Shown here one piece after another: positions 23,963-35,689 of a stretch of 64,000 bases of DNA; position 1 is the first letter of the stretch, and every line of letters begins with the position of its first letter. Origin of the DNA: Cryptomeria japonica (Eukaryota > Streptophyta > Pinopsida > Cupressales > Cupressaceae); contig NC_081413.1 of NCBI RefSeq assembly GCF_030272615.1, positions 446,752,538 to 446,816,537 on the forward strand. Direction: 5' to 3'. The translations under genes were made by a program, and so were the position numbers. The notes under the pieces were generated by a model. The model saw only the letters and a list, made by a program, of their open reading frames with translations. It was not told the origin of the DNA and made no database searches.

Positions 23963-23967
23963 ATGGT
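23963..23967. repeat. Element B: target-site duplication (right)
   Basis: ATGGT, identical to 15456-15460. Confidence 0.9.
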
Positions 23968-25439
23968 AAAATGCAAAATAAGGAGTGCATTCATGAGAAA
24001 AGGCAGAGGAATATTTTTAGTTAAAAGACATTTTGGAAATTTTCATATCATATTTTCAAAATGCAAGGATATTTTTCAGATGTAGAGAGATGAAAGAGAT
24101 AGGACACATGGCATCAACAAGGAAAATTAAAGAACACATGTGACAAAGCAAGAGCAAATATGAAGTCTTCTTCTCTTCTATTTATTCTTATTTTTCTCTA
24201 TGGTAAAGGTTCTAAATTTTTTCTCTTGTACAGGGTCTGCAAGCAATTGTTGTCCAGACGTTTTAGATCCATGAAGTAGATTGGTTATTTTGAGCAACAT
24301 GTAATGTATTTTGCAGAGAAAATTTTATATTGAGTCTAGTGTTCAAGGATTTTGCAGGAATTTGAAAAATGGAATGTAAAGTGTTATGTGGTAGAAGTAC
24401 CATTTGGAATAAATGAAAATATGGTTCAGATCTAACTTCTCTCCATTGTATGATTCTATCAGTTTTTGAGTAAAATCAACCAAGGGTTTATTTTATTCAG
24501 TGCATTGTTATGATGTATGTGGTTTTTTGTTTATTCTTTGGCCCAAGGGGTCAATTAAATTGCTTAAATAGAGTTTTAGAATGATAGGGCTTATGCAAGG
24601 ATCTAGGTAAGTAGTTCTGGATGTGAATCATTGATGAGATACAATGTAAGATAGTATTATCTTGGATTTAATAGTTGCTGGATAAAATCTTGTCCTATGT
24701 CATTTTATGTTTTTCATAGTTTCAAGTTTCCCAATGGAATGAGGCACTGATCACAGCTAGCAATTGTGTTTACAGTCAGTGTTGTTGTCAAAATCATTAT
24801 CTCTTGCTACAAGCTTTGTTTGAATTAGAATATAATTTCTTGTGTGTGTGTGTATTTATGAGCTAAAATGTCTCATGGCTCTAGGAAGTTGAGGAGCATT
24901 CTCCTTTTTTGTTGAGCCCATATGAGAACCATTAATTCTAATAGCTTGAAGATTTGTTCACACTCATTGCTCCACTTTAAGTTGTAGATCAATGAATGAT
25001 TAACCATCATTTAGCATCTCCTTAAATTATTGTTGATCATTTTCATGAGTTTATCTTCTTTATTTAATGTCATTTACAAGTGTGGTGCAAAGATTGTAAA
25101 TGCATTAAGGGATCATGCTCCATGGTTTTGCAGAGCCTAAAGTGTAGAAGGATCTTGTATCCTTGTTAAATTTTTCCATTCTTGAAATTTTTTATAATTG
25201 AGGCTGGTAACCTCATAGGAAGTGGAAAGATCAACTTGGTCACTACATAAGCATAAAACCCAATTTGGGAACCAACACAGTGACATTATTTTCTCCCATT
25301 TTCCCTTTTCTTTTGGGATCTGCAGTATTTCTCCTTCTTGCAGCACTGGTCTTCATTCTTGTCTGCAATTCTTCACCAGTTGTAGTTAGATCAACCTTCT
25401 TCTAGGGAGTATTTGTAATTGTGAAGGTCTGACTCTTGT
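23968..25439. other. Continuation of the element B target sequence; no gene recognised
   Basis: AT-rich, with stops on both strands. The minus-strand ORF 25137-25346 has no motif I can identify and may be decayed gag or unrelated. A short GT run occurs at about 24841-24852. The left end of element C must fall near 25400, but I see no LTR for it here. Confidence 0.35.
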
Positions 25440-26432
25440 TCTCTCCATTTGAGGAGAGAAACATAATGTCATTGTGGGGGACATTCTTTCTGGTGGAGCA
25501 TTCACTGACACCACTTCCTAATCCTTTAGTGTCCTTGGCATGCTTTTGCTTCTTCAACATCTTGTCCAAGGCATCACTATTGCCATCAAACCATATTCTT
25601 ACCTTGAGCTCATCCTGACACTTCTCAAGGTCATTTCAGAGAATCTCCATTTCTCCAAGAAGCTATTGATATTCTTTATCTTTTACTTCTAGCTTAGAGG
25701 CTAGATCACTACACTATCACTCCTTGGTGTCTCCTTGTTGAGGCTTCAATTCTAAGATACATTTCTCAGAATCTTCAAGGAATTTCATCAACTAGTTCTG
25801 GTCCACTATAACAACATTCTTGAATAGCTTGTATTCCTTTCTTACTCTACTAAGTCCTTCAAGTACATTCACAAGCTCACTTTCAAGATCAACTTCAACT
25901 TCATCTTCTTCTTCTCCTTCACTATCACTGCCAAACACATCTTATTGGTAGGAGTGATCGACATGATCATTCTAAGATGCACGCCTCTCATATTTTGATT
26001 CTTAAGCTATGAAGAGGTGGGTTCCTTCTTCATCAATATTGTGACTCCTAACAAATCTACCTTCATCATCTGCAGATATATGAGGTACATTTCTCATTCT
26101 ATCTTCACAAGCTGGTTATGTAGAGTAGGCTCATTTCCATAGGGCTTCTTCAATCTATCTCATAAGATTTTTGCCAATCTGCATCTATCCACCTGCAAGA
26201 AAACATCATTAGATAAACCATAGAGTATAGCCTTCATTGTTGTCTCATTGCATTGGTGTCTTGTTTCTGCATCTGAATTGGTGGGAGGACTGACTTATCT
26301 AGGGAAGCCATTTACAATAGACATCCACACATCAAACCCTAGAAAGGATAGGTAGACTTCCATTCTACAACTCCAAATGGAATAGTTTCAACCATAAAAA
26401 ACTGGAGTAGGAATTGACACTAAGCAAACCAT
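25440..26432 (-). pseudogene. Element C: gag remnant, heavily decayed
   Basis: Minus-strand copia gag of the same type as element B. Start taken at 26432 (MVCLVSIPTPVFYG, then a TGA). The following NYSIWSCRMEVYLSFLGFDVW corresponds position by position to element B's gag N-terminus. Stops then occur every few dozen codons. The coiled-coil region (about 25560-25960) still aligns with 21010-21400 of element B at DNA level. The central UBN2 part looks shortened compared with B. Similarity fades near 25440, so knuckles, protease and all of pol are missing: element C is truncated at its 3' side. Confidence 0.65.
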
Positions 26433-26491
26433 TGTGTCCTTAAGATACAATCTACCCAAGCTAGAGAAAGCTATTATGACTAGGAACCTAG

Positions 26492-26503
26492 GCTCTGATA
26501 CCA
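26492..26503 (-). other. Element C: primer-binding site
   Basis: Minus strand TGGTATCAGAGC, a perfect initiator-Met primer site, two bases from the LTR start at 26506. Confidence 0.85.
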
Positions 26504-26783
26504 ATTGATAGCCACAATTCACCACTTAGAGGGGGTTGAATCGATTGTTCTCGATCTTTTCCCTTTAACTATCCTATGCGTGTATATTGGTTATCAAATC
26601 TAACTCAATCCAAAATTACCGGTTAGTGGGGAGACTAATCACAAATGCATTCACACATAAAGGGACATCACATAACACTAGCATATATGAGGAAAACCCA
26701 AGATGGGAAAAACCTTGGTGAGAAATGATGTTGGAGTCTACTGCTTCAATCCAACCTCACAATGAATCTATGATTACAATGTT

Positions 26784-26905
26784 TAGGGCACCAACCCAAT
26801 GAGAATCAACCCCTGATTTTAGGGCACCAACCCCTGATTTAGGGCACCAACCCAAGGAGCACAAACCCCTTATTTAGGGCACCAACCCAAGGAGCTACAA
26901 CCCCT
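26784..26905. repeat. TTTAGGGCACCAACCC minisatellite
   Basis: Four imperfect units of about 21-37 bp, each starting TTTAGGGCACCAACCC and most ending AACCCCT. Related single units occur in the LTRs of element B near 15750, 15780 and 22775. Confidence 0.7.
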
Positions 26906-27193
26906 GCACTGAGCTCCAACTCAGTGAATACAAAACATAATCAATGACAAGTTAATAGCCTTGTTACAAATGGATTTTGTAACTCTTCTTCAAATCTCTC
27001 TACTGGATCTTCTATCCAGTTCATTGTCAGTTCTCTCTGTCTGTCAATTCTCTCTATTGGTTGTCTCTTCTCTTAACTACTCTGCCACTCTCCATTGGTT
27101 TTATCTTCTATCAGTTCATTCTTGCCTACTTTGCACTCTTCCCCAACTCCTCTACCGGTTTGGTCACCACTAGTTATCTCACTATTGTTGGTT

Positions 27194-27199
27194 GAACTC
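27194..27199. repeat. Element A: target-site duplication (left)
   Basis: GAACTC, repeated at 32204-32209. Six bases rather than the usual five for copia. Confidence 0.85.
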
Positions 27200-27661
27200 T
27201 GTTGAAATGTGGTGACTAATCAACAAAGTACTGTACACTCAACACATATCCTTGTCAGGGTCCGGGGCTGAGCCAGGCCCCAAGTAGGGGTTCGAGGGCG
27301 GCAACCCCCGAGAAAAGTGGGGGTTTGGGGGTGGGAGCCCCCGAGAAAAAAAATTTGGGTTTTTTTTAAATGAAAACCGACATTGTAATAAAAACCCTAA
27401 AAAAGGCCAACTTTTTTTTTGCCCTAAAAACGCATGTTATAAGCGGCTGGGATGCTTAAGGCATTGTAATGTTGATGTACTATTTTTGCTGGATAATAAG
27501 AAAGATTGGATGACTGTGTATGGTGGACGTAACTCATTCTAGGTGAACCACGTTAAAACTCTGTGTTATCTCTATCCTGTTTTATTTCTTTATCTTTTGT
27601 ATTTAAATCTGCATATAATTGTTAGTTCATATTTGCTTCGGATGTGCTTGAAACCCTAACA
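27200..27661 (+). repeat. Element A: 5' LTR
   Basis: TG...CA ends; pairs with 31741-32203. It contains a G-rich stretch (27280-27350, GGGG runs) followed by an A/T-rich segment. No TATA box is obvious. Confidence 0.92.
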
Positions 27662-27663
27662 AT

Positions 27664-27675
27664 TGGTATCAGAGC
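27664..27675 (+). other. Element A: primer-binding site
   Basis: TGGTATCAGAGC, an exact match to the usual copia initiator-Met site, two bases after the LTR. Confidence 0.92.
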
Positions 27676-27712
27676 GAGGTTTGCTATAAATTGGTAGGAC
27701 TTTCAGATTTGA

Positions 27713-28594
27713 GTGGGAGTAAAGGAGGATTCCAAATTCAAGGTCAAAAAGTTTAACAGCCAGAATTATCAGTTATGGAAAATGCAGATGGAGGATTACC
27801 TGTATCAAAAAGATTTGTGGCAGCCATTAGAAGGAAAGGCAAAGAAACCAACCATAATGTCAGATGAAGAGTGGGACATTTTAGATAGAAAGGCACTGTG
27901 ATCCATTTGATTGTGCCTTGCACCGTCTATAGCATTCAATATAACATAAGCAAAAATGACTGTAGATTTGATGGCGACATTGGCTAAGTTGTATGAGAAA
28001 CCCTCGGCTTCAAATAAGGTATTTCTTATGAAGCGTCTATTTAATTTGAAAATGAGTGAGGGAGGATCTATAGCAGAGCACTTAAATGAATTTAATACAA
28101 TTACCAGTCAATTGTCTTCGATAAAAATTACTTTTGCAGAAGAGGTTAGGGCTCTCTTGATTTTATGTTCTTTGCCAGAAAGTTGGAATAGCTTGGTTAT
28201 GGCTGTAAGTAACTCTGTGTCTGGTAAAAATACTTTGGTATTTGATGGTATTGTTGGTGTTATCCTAAGCAAGGAAATGTGAAGGAAAAGCACAGGTGAG
28301 ACTCCAACATCATCGGGTAGTGTTTTGAATGTGAACAGAGGAAGATCAAAGGAAAGAGGAAAAGGCCCTAGGAATGAGAAGTCACAAGGGAAGACAAAGG
28401 AAGGACGCTCTCAATCTAGAGGAAATAAAGATTGTTGGTATTGCGGAAAGCCTGGTCATCTAAAGAAAGACTTTTGGTCTCAGAAAAACAAAGAAGGAGA
28501 CAAAAATGAAAAACACAGTAAGGAAGCTAATATTGCAAGTAATACTTTACAAGATGCTTTAGTCTTATGTTTGGATAATGTTAATGATTCCTAG
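27713..28594 (+). pseudogene. Element A: gag
   Basis: Capsid/nucleocapsid part of the polyprotein, in one frame throughout. The first codon reads GTG where ATG is expected (GVKEDSKFKVKKF). The UBN2-type core includes NYQLWKMQMEDYLYQ, LYEKPSASNKVFLMKRLF, SIAEHLNEFNTI and LCSLPESWNSLV. In-frame stops are at 27899-27901, 27908-27910, 28280-28282 and 28592-28594. A basic stretch (RGRSKERGKGPRNEK) precedes the knuckle CWYCGKPGHLKKDF, in which the last Cys has become Phe. The Lys/Glu-rich tail leads directly into the protease. Length is close to that of Tnt1-like gags. Confidence 0.88.
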
Positions 28595-29923
28595 GTAATA
28601 GATTCTGGGGCTTCATTTCATGCTACACCCCATAGAAAATATTTTCTAGATTATGTTCAAGGTGATTTTGGACAGGTATATTTGGGAGATGATGAGCCTT
28701 GTCAAATTGTTGGAAAATGAAAGATAAAGATCTAGTTGTAGAATGGAAATGACTGGTTTCTGCAGGAGGTAAGACATGTTCCTAATTTAAGAAGAAATTT
28801 AATTTCTGTAGGGCAACTAAGTAGTGAAGGTTGCATAGTTACCCTCTCACATAGTATGTGGAAGGTTGCTAAAGGATAATTAGTAATAGCTAAAGGTGAG
28901 AAGGTAGGCACATTATATCTGTGTACAGGTAACACTTACTCTACCCTAGCTGCTACAGACAAAGTTACTATAGGGACAACAACAATAAATGTTGCAAGAA
29001 CAGATTCGATAATGTGGCACCATAAGCTTGGGCATATGAGTGAGAAAGGGATGAAAACTCTTCACTCCAAAAATCTATTGCCAGGACTAAAGAAGATTGA
29101 TTTAGAGTTCTGTGAAAACTATGCTTATGGTAAATAGAAAAGAGTCAGATTTCTCAAGGTTGGGAAAGAGAAGAAGAGTGAGAAGTTAGAGCTTGTACAT
29201 TCAAATGTATGGGGACCGGCTCAGGTATAATCTCTTGGTGGGTCTTTTTATTATGTTATTTTTATTGATGACTCAACCAAAAAAACATGGGTATATTTCC
29301 TAAAACAAAAATTAGATGTTTTTAAAACTTTTAAGAAATGGAAAGCTTTGGTTGAGAATGAGACAGGAAAAAAGTTGAAGTGTCTCAGATCAGATAATGG
29401 AGGTGAGTATTGCAGCAAAGCATTTGAAGATTATTTCTCCTTAAATGGGATTTGAAAGTAGAAGACAGTTCCAGGAACTCCATAGGAAAATGGTGTGTTA
29501 GAGAGAATGAATAGGACTATCATGGAACACACGAGGAGCATGAGATTGCATGCTAGATTGCCCTTACATTTTTGGGCAGATGTTGTACATACTGCTGTCT
29601 ATTTGATAAATAGAGGACCTTCAACCCCTTTGGATGGTGGTATTCCAGAGCAGGCATGGACTGGTAAAAAGGTAAATTATTCTTTTCTAAAAACTTTTGG
29701 TTGCGAAACTTTTGTCCATGTTGATAAAGAAAATAGAACCAAGCTTGATGCTAAATCTCAGAAATGTACCTTCATTGGATATCGGATAGATGAATATGGC
29801 TATCAGTTATGGGATTTTGAAAATAAGAAAATAATTAGAAGTAGAGATGTTATATTCAATGAGAAGGTCATGTATAAAGAATAGATGTAGGAAAAGAAGC
29901 ATGAACAGGACAAACAAGAATAT
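28595..29923 (+). pseudogene. Element A: protease-integrase
   Basis: Continues the gag frame after the TAG at 28592. The protease active site is VIDSGASFHAT (28595-28627). The integrase zinc domain runs from WHHKLGHMSEKG (about 29012) to FCENYAYGK, where the second Cys is replaced by Tyr. The first catalytic Asp is changed: HSNVWGP, Asn codon 29204-29206. The second Asp (SDNGGEY, 29393-29395) and the Glu (29501-29503) survive at DD35E spacing. The piece 29495-29884 is open and holds the HFWADVVHTAVYLINR and FLKTFGCETFVHV blocks. Stops include TAA 29228-29230 and two near 29453-29460. Confidence 0.88.
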
Positions 29924-31642
29924 GTGGTGTTGGATGAGATTCCTGAAAATGAAATGCCACAGGTACCTGATGCTCAGCAACAACAGATTGTCCCACAAAC
30001 TCCTGCAAGTGTTAGATGTTCTACGAGGACTAGTAGACCCCCTAGAAGATTTTCTCCTTCTTTGTATTCTATTTTATTAATAGATTCTAATGAACCAAAA
30101 GAATATGAAGAAGCAATGCAGGTAGATGCCAAACAACAATGGGAGCTAGGCATGAAAGAGGAGATGGACTCCTTGATGAAAAATAAGACTTGGGACTTAG
30201 TCCCTTTACCTACAGAAAAAAGAGCCTTGCCTAACAAATGGGTTTATCAGCTAAAGGAGGAGGAAGGAGGTTAGAAAAGATATAAGGCCAGACTTGTGGT
30301 AAAAGGTTTTTCACAGAAAAAGGGCATAGATTATGATGAAATATTTTCTCCAGTTGTAAAAATGACTTCAATTAGAACTGTACTTAGTCTTGTGGCTATA
30401 GATGATTTACATCTTGAACAATTAGATGTCAAAACAACTTTTCTCCATGGAGATTTGGAGGAGGAAATTTACATGTTGTAACCACAGGGATATGAGGTCA
30501 AAGGTAAGGAGAACTTGGTGTGTAGGTTGAAGAAAAGTCTGTATGGCCTAAAGCAAGCACCCTGACAATGGTATTTAAAATTTGATAGTTTCATGGCTGA
30601 ACATGGTTATCATAGATGTCATTCTGATCAGCGTATATTTAAAGAGATTTGATAATGGCAGTTATATTATCCTATTGCTTTATATTGATGACATGCTTGT
30701 TGCTGGGTCTAACATACAACATATAAATGATCTTAAATAGAAATTAGCTAGGTCATTTGCTATGAAGGATTTGGGTGCCGCTAAGCAAATTCTCGGTATG
30801 AGGATTACATGGGACAGGAAAAATAGAACCTTGAATTTGTCCCAAAGTGAGTATATAAAGAAGGTGTTGAAAAGATTTAACATGTAGGATGCAAAAACAG
30901 TTAGTACACCTTTGGCTAGTCATTTCAAATTGACTAAGGAGATGTGCCCAAAGGCACAGGAAGAGGTTAATAAAATGTCTAACATCCCATATTCATCAGC
31001 TGTTGGTAGTCTGATGTATGCAATGGTATGCACAAGGCCAGAAATTGCACATGTAGTGGGAGTTGTGAGCAGGTTTATGAGTAATCCGAGTATGGAACAT
31101 TGGAATGCTATGAAATGGATTCTTCAGTATTTGAAAGGAACTACTACAAAGGCATTATGTTTCAAAGGATCGAATGCTGCTCTGAGTAGATTTGTTGACT
31201 CTGATTTGGCGGGTGATATTGATACATGGAGGAGTACTACAGGGTATGTTTTTACTATATGGGGAACTGCAGTTAGTTGGATTTCTAGGCTGCAAAAGGT
31301 TGTTGCACTTTCAACCACTAAAGCTGAGTATGTTGTTGCTACAGAAGCTAGCAAGGAGATGATTTGGTTGCAATATTTTTTGGAGGAATTGGGTTAGACA
31401 CAAGAGGATAGCCCATTGTATACTAATAGCCAGAGTGTCATTCATCTTGTGAAGAACTCCTCTTTTCATTCAAGGACAAAGCACATTCAGCTCAGGTACC
31501 ACTTCATCTAGACCATTTTGGAGGAGGGTCAGTTACGGCTTGAGAAGATTCACACAAGTGAGAATCTTGCCGATATGTTCATGAAGGTAGTTCCATAGGA
31601 CAAGCTGATTTTTTCATCAGTTTCTATTGGTCTTCTTGATTG
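29924..31642 (+). pseudogene. Element A: reverse transcriptase-RNase H
   Basis: The linker and RVT_2 start are in 29924-30274 (SRPPRRFSPSLY, LMKNKTWDLVPLP, NKWVYQLKEEEGG, then TAG). RT continues with [21 protein letters not shown] and [32 protein letters not shown] is followed by TGA, and a frameshift occurs near 30640. The catalytic box YIDDMLVAGS (30681-30710) is intact in the new frame. 30912-31397 (161 aa) is open and holds the RNase H DSDLAGDIDTWRSTTGY and TTKAEYVVATEASKE motifs. TNSQSVIHL and FHSRTKHIQLRYHFI follow to the end near 31642. Confidence 0.88.
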
Positions 31643-31729
31643 ATAATTGTGGAATTTATACCAGTCGAGTCCTAGTGTTTTATCCAGTGGATGTTGCATG
31701 TACAGTGGTGTCAAGTAGTATCAGTCTCC

Positions 31730-31739
31730 AAGTGGGAGA
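31730..31739 (+). other. Element A: polypurine tract
   Basis: AAGTGGGAGA one base before the 3' LTR, the common copia form. Confidence 0.85.
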
Positions 31740-31740
31740 T

Positions 31741-32203
31741 TGTTGAAATGCAGTGACTGATCAGCAAAGTACTATACACTTAGCACGTATCCTCACCAAG
31801 GTCTGGGGCTGGGCTAGGCCTCGGGCAGGGGTTTTAGGGTGGCAGCCCCTAAGAAAAGCGAGGGTTTGGGGGCGGGAGCCCCCAAGAAAAAAAAATTTGG
31901 GTATTTTTTTGATGAAAACCGACATTGTAATAAAAACCCTAAAAAAGGTTGACTTTGTTTTTGCCCTAAAAATGCATGTTATAAGTGGCTGGGATGCTTA
32001 AGGCATTGTAATGTTGATGTACTATTTTTTCTTGATAATAAGAAAGAGTGGAGGACTATGTATGGTGGACGTAACCCATTCTGGGTGAACCATGTTAAAA
32101 CTCTATGTTATCGGTGTCCTATTTTATTTCTTTATCTTTTGTATTTAAATTTGCATATAATTGTTAGTTCATATTTGCTTTGGATCTGTTTAAAACCCTA
32201 ACA
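31741..32203 (+). repeat. Element A: 3' LTR
   Basis: Pairs with 27200-27661. The plus ORF 31753-32001 lies wholly within it and is not a gene. Confidence 0.92.
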
Positions 32204-32209
32204 GAACTC
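32204..32209. repeat. Element A: target-site duplication (right)
   Basis: GAACTC, identical to 27194-27199. Confidence 0.85.
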
Positions 32210-34065
32210 TTCAACCCTAATCTCTCTCACACTTAGTCTCTCTTCTGATACTTATTGAGTACTTTACTAGTTTCTTCTCACATGCAACAACACTCTCTCA
32301 TTCAATAACTTTCTGGTTGCTTTAACTCACAAATTAATCCTTTACCAAAACCTATTACCGGATGTCTCCCTGCTACTCAACCTCTATGATCCTCTTTAGA
32401 TATCACACTTCATCTACTTCTCTATTCAGTCTTGTGCTTCACTTGGCAGTATCTCTCTCTGAGGCATCATCCAAACTATCTTTGGCCTGCATATTTGTAT
32501 TTAGACATTCCACCAAAAGCAACATTTATACTTGGCACCTGAGGGTTTCTTCCAATGATCATGAGGCACATCAAATCCAATCAGATCTCATTTGATCTGA
32601 ACTCCAAGACAATTATTTTCACATCAATGCCATTAACATTCCTTCCAATATACATTTGCTAAAATAAGAAAGCATGAACAGTCAGTTGGCGAGACAAAAG
32701 ATCATTCACCATAAATAGTTCTACAGATTTCATCACCAACCTCATTCTGCACCTAGACACTCTGCATTGAATGATGTATCCCATGAATCATCTCTACAAC
32801 TCCTCTACAACACATCTGATGATTTACAGGGTCTACAATTAATATCAACCCACTTTGTAACAACCTTGTCGGTGCACACTCCATCTATACCTAAATGCAT
32901 GTCTACCACCTTGACTCCATGTGGCACCTTTTTTGACATCCACCTTAGCTTGGACCTCTATGTTGGTTAAGATAGGATCAGCGACCAAACACTCAAACGA
33001 TCCTTCTTTTTTGTTAGTTCACTAACCCTATCAGTATCTCATACTTTACCATTCACCCTTCATGTCTGCACTCTGATCTATCGGTAGAACACCTTGACCA
33101 GTCGCTAGACATGTCTATCCATAGCATGCTTATTTACATCAGGTAGGAGAACATCACTTAGCCTCTGTGCTTCCTTACTGGTTCTCATGCTCACTGGTAG
33201 TCATGCCGATGACACCATGTCATCACCCTTCGACTGATACCATCTAAGGCATTTGCATGCCAGCTGCATTCTCTATCTACAACTGCTCCACTTTTCCTTC
33301 TTCACCATCAGACTGAACATCATCTCAGCCTTCAAACACCCTTTCTGATTTAATGCACACCTCTGATTACATCCACCTGAGGCATTCTTTTGTTTCAACG
33401 GTTAGATCCGGTGTGAGCCTTCAAACACCCACCTTTACCTCTTCTTCCTTATCTCACAGAACTAAGATGCATACTTTGCATAATAGGAGATAATCTCCAC
33501 TTACTAGTGGGAGTGAGTCCTCTTCGTTTGCATCCTACAATGCACTCATGATTTAGTGTGGGTACATTCACTATCAGTCATCTATTTACATGGTGACTGC
33601 ATCTCTATCCATGTGAAGTCCTACTATTCTACATCCACACAACATATCCGTGACCTGTACATCCTTCTTCACCAACGTTGATGTGATTTAGGTAACATTC
33701 TACCTCTTCATCACAAACAACAGCTCAAGCACCTCACTCATCCTATTTGTATACTGGTCATAAGTTTGTTGGTTGTCAACCACTCACTTGGATAGTTTAT
33801 CTTCTCCATGTCAACAGATCACTTACTAGTTGACATATTCTCCTTATCGGTGAGAACCTATACTGGTAACCTATCCATATCATCCACACAAGTCAAACAC
33901 TAACTTATGTACCAGTGAATCTAGTGCTTATTTCTCTTAATGACATTCTTCTTCTTTACCGGTGACCTACAACACTAGTTGACATCAATGACTTCATGTT
34001 AACAATACTCCCATACCAGTTGTCCTTCTATATCGGTTGACATCAATAATAACACAATGCCAACA
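32204..34065 (-). repeat. Element C: 5' LTR, right part
   Basis: Continues 26506-27199 after the element A insertion; together about 2.5 kb. Ends CAATGCCAACA at 34065. Its last 190 bp match the element D LTR at 5092-5284. Plus ORFs at 32362 and 32767 are LTR sequence without motifs. Confidence 0.75.
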
Positions 34066-34156
34066 ATATGAACAAGTCTACAAGCTTCATCAACTTCCTG
34101 CTCTGATACCACTTGACACATTGAAGGTAGGGAGACCCAATAAAGGACATCCCCAC
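34066..34156 (-). mobile_element. Element F: leader, primer site and LTR start
   Basis: Minus strand TGGTATCAGAGC at 34100-34111, a 2-bp gap, then an LTR beginning TGACACATTG at 34114. The LTR is cut at 34156 by element E and resumes at 41064. Only 34 bp of F's interior remain before the end of element C's LTR, so C appears to have inserted in F's leader. Confidence 0.6.
34152..34156. repeat. Element E: target-site duplication (left)
   Basis: CCCAC against CTCAC at 41064-41068: four of five bases match. Confidence 0.7.
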
Positions 34157-35372
34157 TGTTAGACAGTTTAGATAACTGAAAGACAACTGAGAGGGGGGTG
34201 AATAAGTTTTCATATACTATAGGAACATTTAGTAATTAAACTTTAATACCGGAACCCAAAACAATAATACTGAAATAATAGTTAATCCAATTAAGCATAA
34301 ACAATAATAATAGAATAAAATCCATCCACACAACACCAAGATTTGTACGTGGAAAACCTGGTAAAGGGAAAAACCACAGTGGGAAGCCTACCCACAGTCA
34401 TATAATACTTTTGTAGTAAGCATGTGAATTACAATGAAGGGGCCTGCACTTGTAGGAAGGCCAAAAGCCTAGAGCATACTGCTAATCACAAAAGGAGTCT
34501 CACTGACTACATATAAATCCATACTACAATCCGGAGAAGTGTTGAGCTACAAAAGATAGCATCTCCTATGCTTGAGTACAGTTCCGATTAAGCTCAATAC
34601 TGGAGGAATAAATCCTCTTACATAAACCCAATTTGATCTCCAATGATCAACCAACTCCTCTACCTGAATGGTATTACATTATTTTCACATTACATTCTTT
34701 GACCATGACCTCTTACATTAACCATGATGATCTACAATGAGATCGTACATTTATATATACAATCCCATGACCATTAACAATCAAGTTGACCACTAGACAA
34801 TAAACTAATTACATAGTTACAAACCATGTCAACATTAGACCAAACAAGTAATATCAACACATAACACATCCTAGAGATACATCAATAGGTCATATCCACA
34901 CGTTATATTAAAGACAGTCCATAACCTAGATCAACCGAGAACAAGTATAGGTCCACATGCTTCAGCAATGATCTCCAACCACCAAGTCTCAAACATGATC
35001 ACAACCAACATCTTGAAACTCCATCAGAAGTTGCACCAACACCACTTATGCAATTCATCAAAGATCTCCATCAAAAGCTCTACCAATGAAACCCTTGCCG
35101 AAACCAAAAACCAAGCTTCTAAGCAACCAAGATAGCATCCGATCACCAGACCAAAACCGACTGACCAAATATGAGTATAAGTATCATGAACAAGCCAATT
35201 CCATCACTAGATTATACTAGAGCCTGCCAGATCATACTAGATCCAAGTTAACTAGAAACCACTTAACCTACTGAGACTAGAAGGGTGTCGGTAAAGCATT
35301 GAAACAACTAGTTTTGACATCAATGAAAAAACATCAATGCAAAACATAATCAATTCCACCAAATGGCCAACA
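34157..35372 (-). repeat. Element E: 3' LTR
   Basis: TGTTAGACAG...AAATGGCCAACA; pairs with 39849-41063. It contains the GAGAGGGGGGTGAAT box also found in element B. Confidence 0.9.
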
Positions 35373-35374
35373 AA

Positions 35375-35384
35375 TTCTCCCTTT
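35375..35384 (-). other. Element E: polypurine tract
   Basis: AAAGGGAGAA on the minus strand, two bases inside the 3' LTR. Confidence 0.75.
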
Positions 35385-35689
35385 AGCATTGATGGCAACA
35401 ATAGATGTAAAAATTATCTAAGTACCAAGAAATGCTAAACAAGTCTCCCCCTGTGGAAGACAACCAACAATCACCTCCATATAGCTCTGATTGTCATTAT
35501 CTCTCCGCGTTTGAGATCAATACTAGAACTTTGATAGAAATATCAAAACAAAAACATAAGCCTCTGAATCTCAAAGGTGACTACTCCCCTTGAGTAGTAG
35601 CATCCCACATCAGTGTTGGAATGGATAGTATCTTAGATAATGTATGTTAGACTGATGTCAAACCGCATAAATCAAGTCTCTACCGGAGG

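Larger units (their letters stand above)
26506..27199 (-). repeat. Element C: 5' LTR, left part
   Basis: Starts TGATAGCC beside the primer site and is cut at 27199 by element A. It holds a short minisatellite of GGCACCAACCC units (26784-26905). The plus ORF 26961-27173 is Leu/Ser-rich LTR sequence and not a gene. Confidence 0.75.
27200..32203 (+). mobile_element. Element A: complete Ty1/copia retrotransposon, nested in element C
   Basis: 5.0-kb plus-strand element with 462/463-bp LTRs (TGTTGAAATG...AAACCCTAACA), a perfect primer site, gag, protease, integrase, RT-RNase H and polypurine tract, flanked by GAACTC. Protein motifs are of the Tnt1-like copia type: compact gag with a single knuckle. 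The LTRs differ at roughly one position in ten by eye, mostly transitions, so this is an old insertion. Stops, one RT frameshift and lost catalytic residues make it inactive. Confidence 0.93.

Noticed and set aside
26492-26503. tRNA gene suggested by tRNA-complementary sequence (also at 27664, 34100, 39835)
   Set aside because: Only 12 bases match, each adjacent to an LTR; these are primer-binding sites, not tRNA genes.
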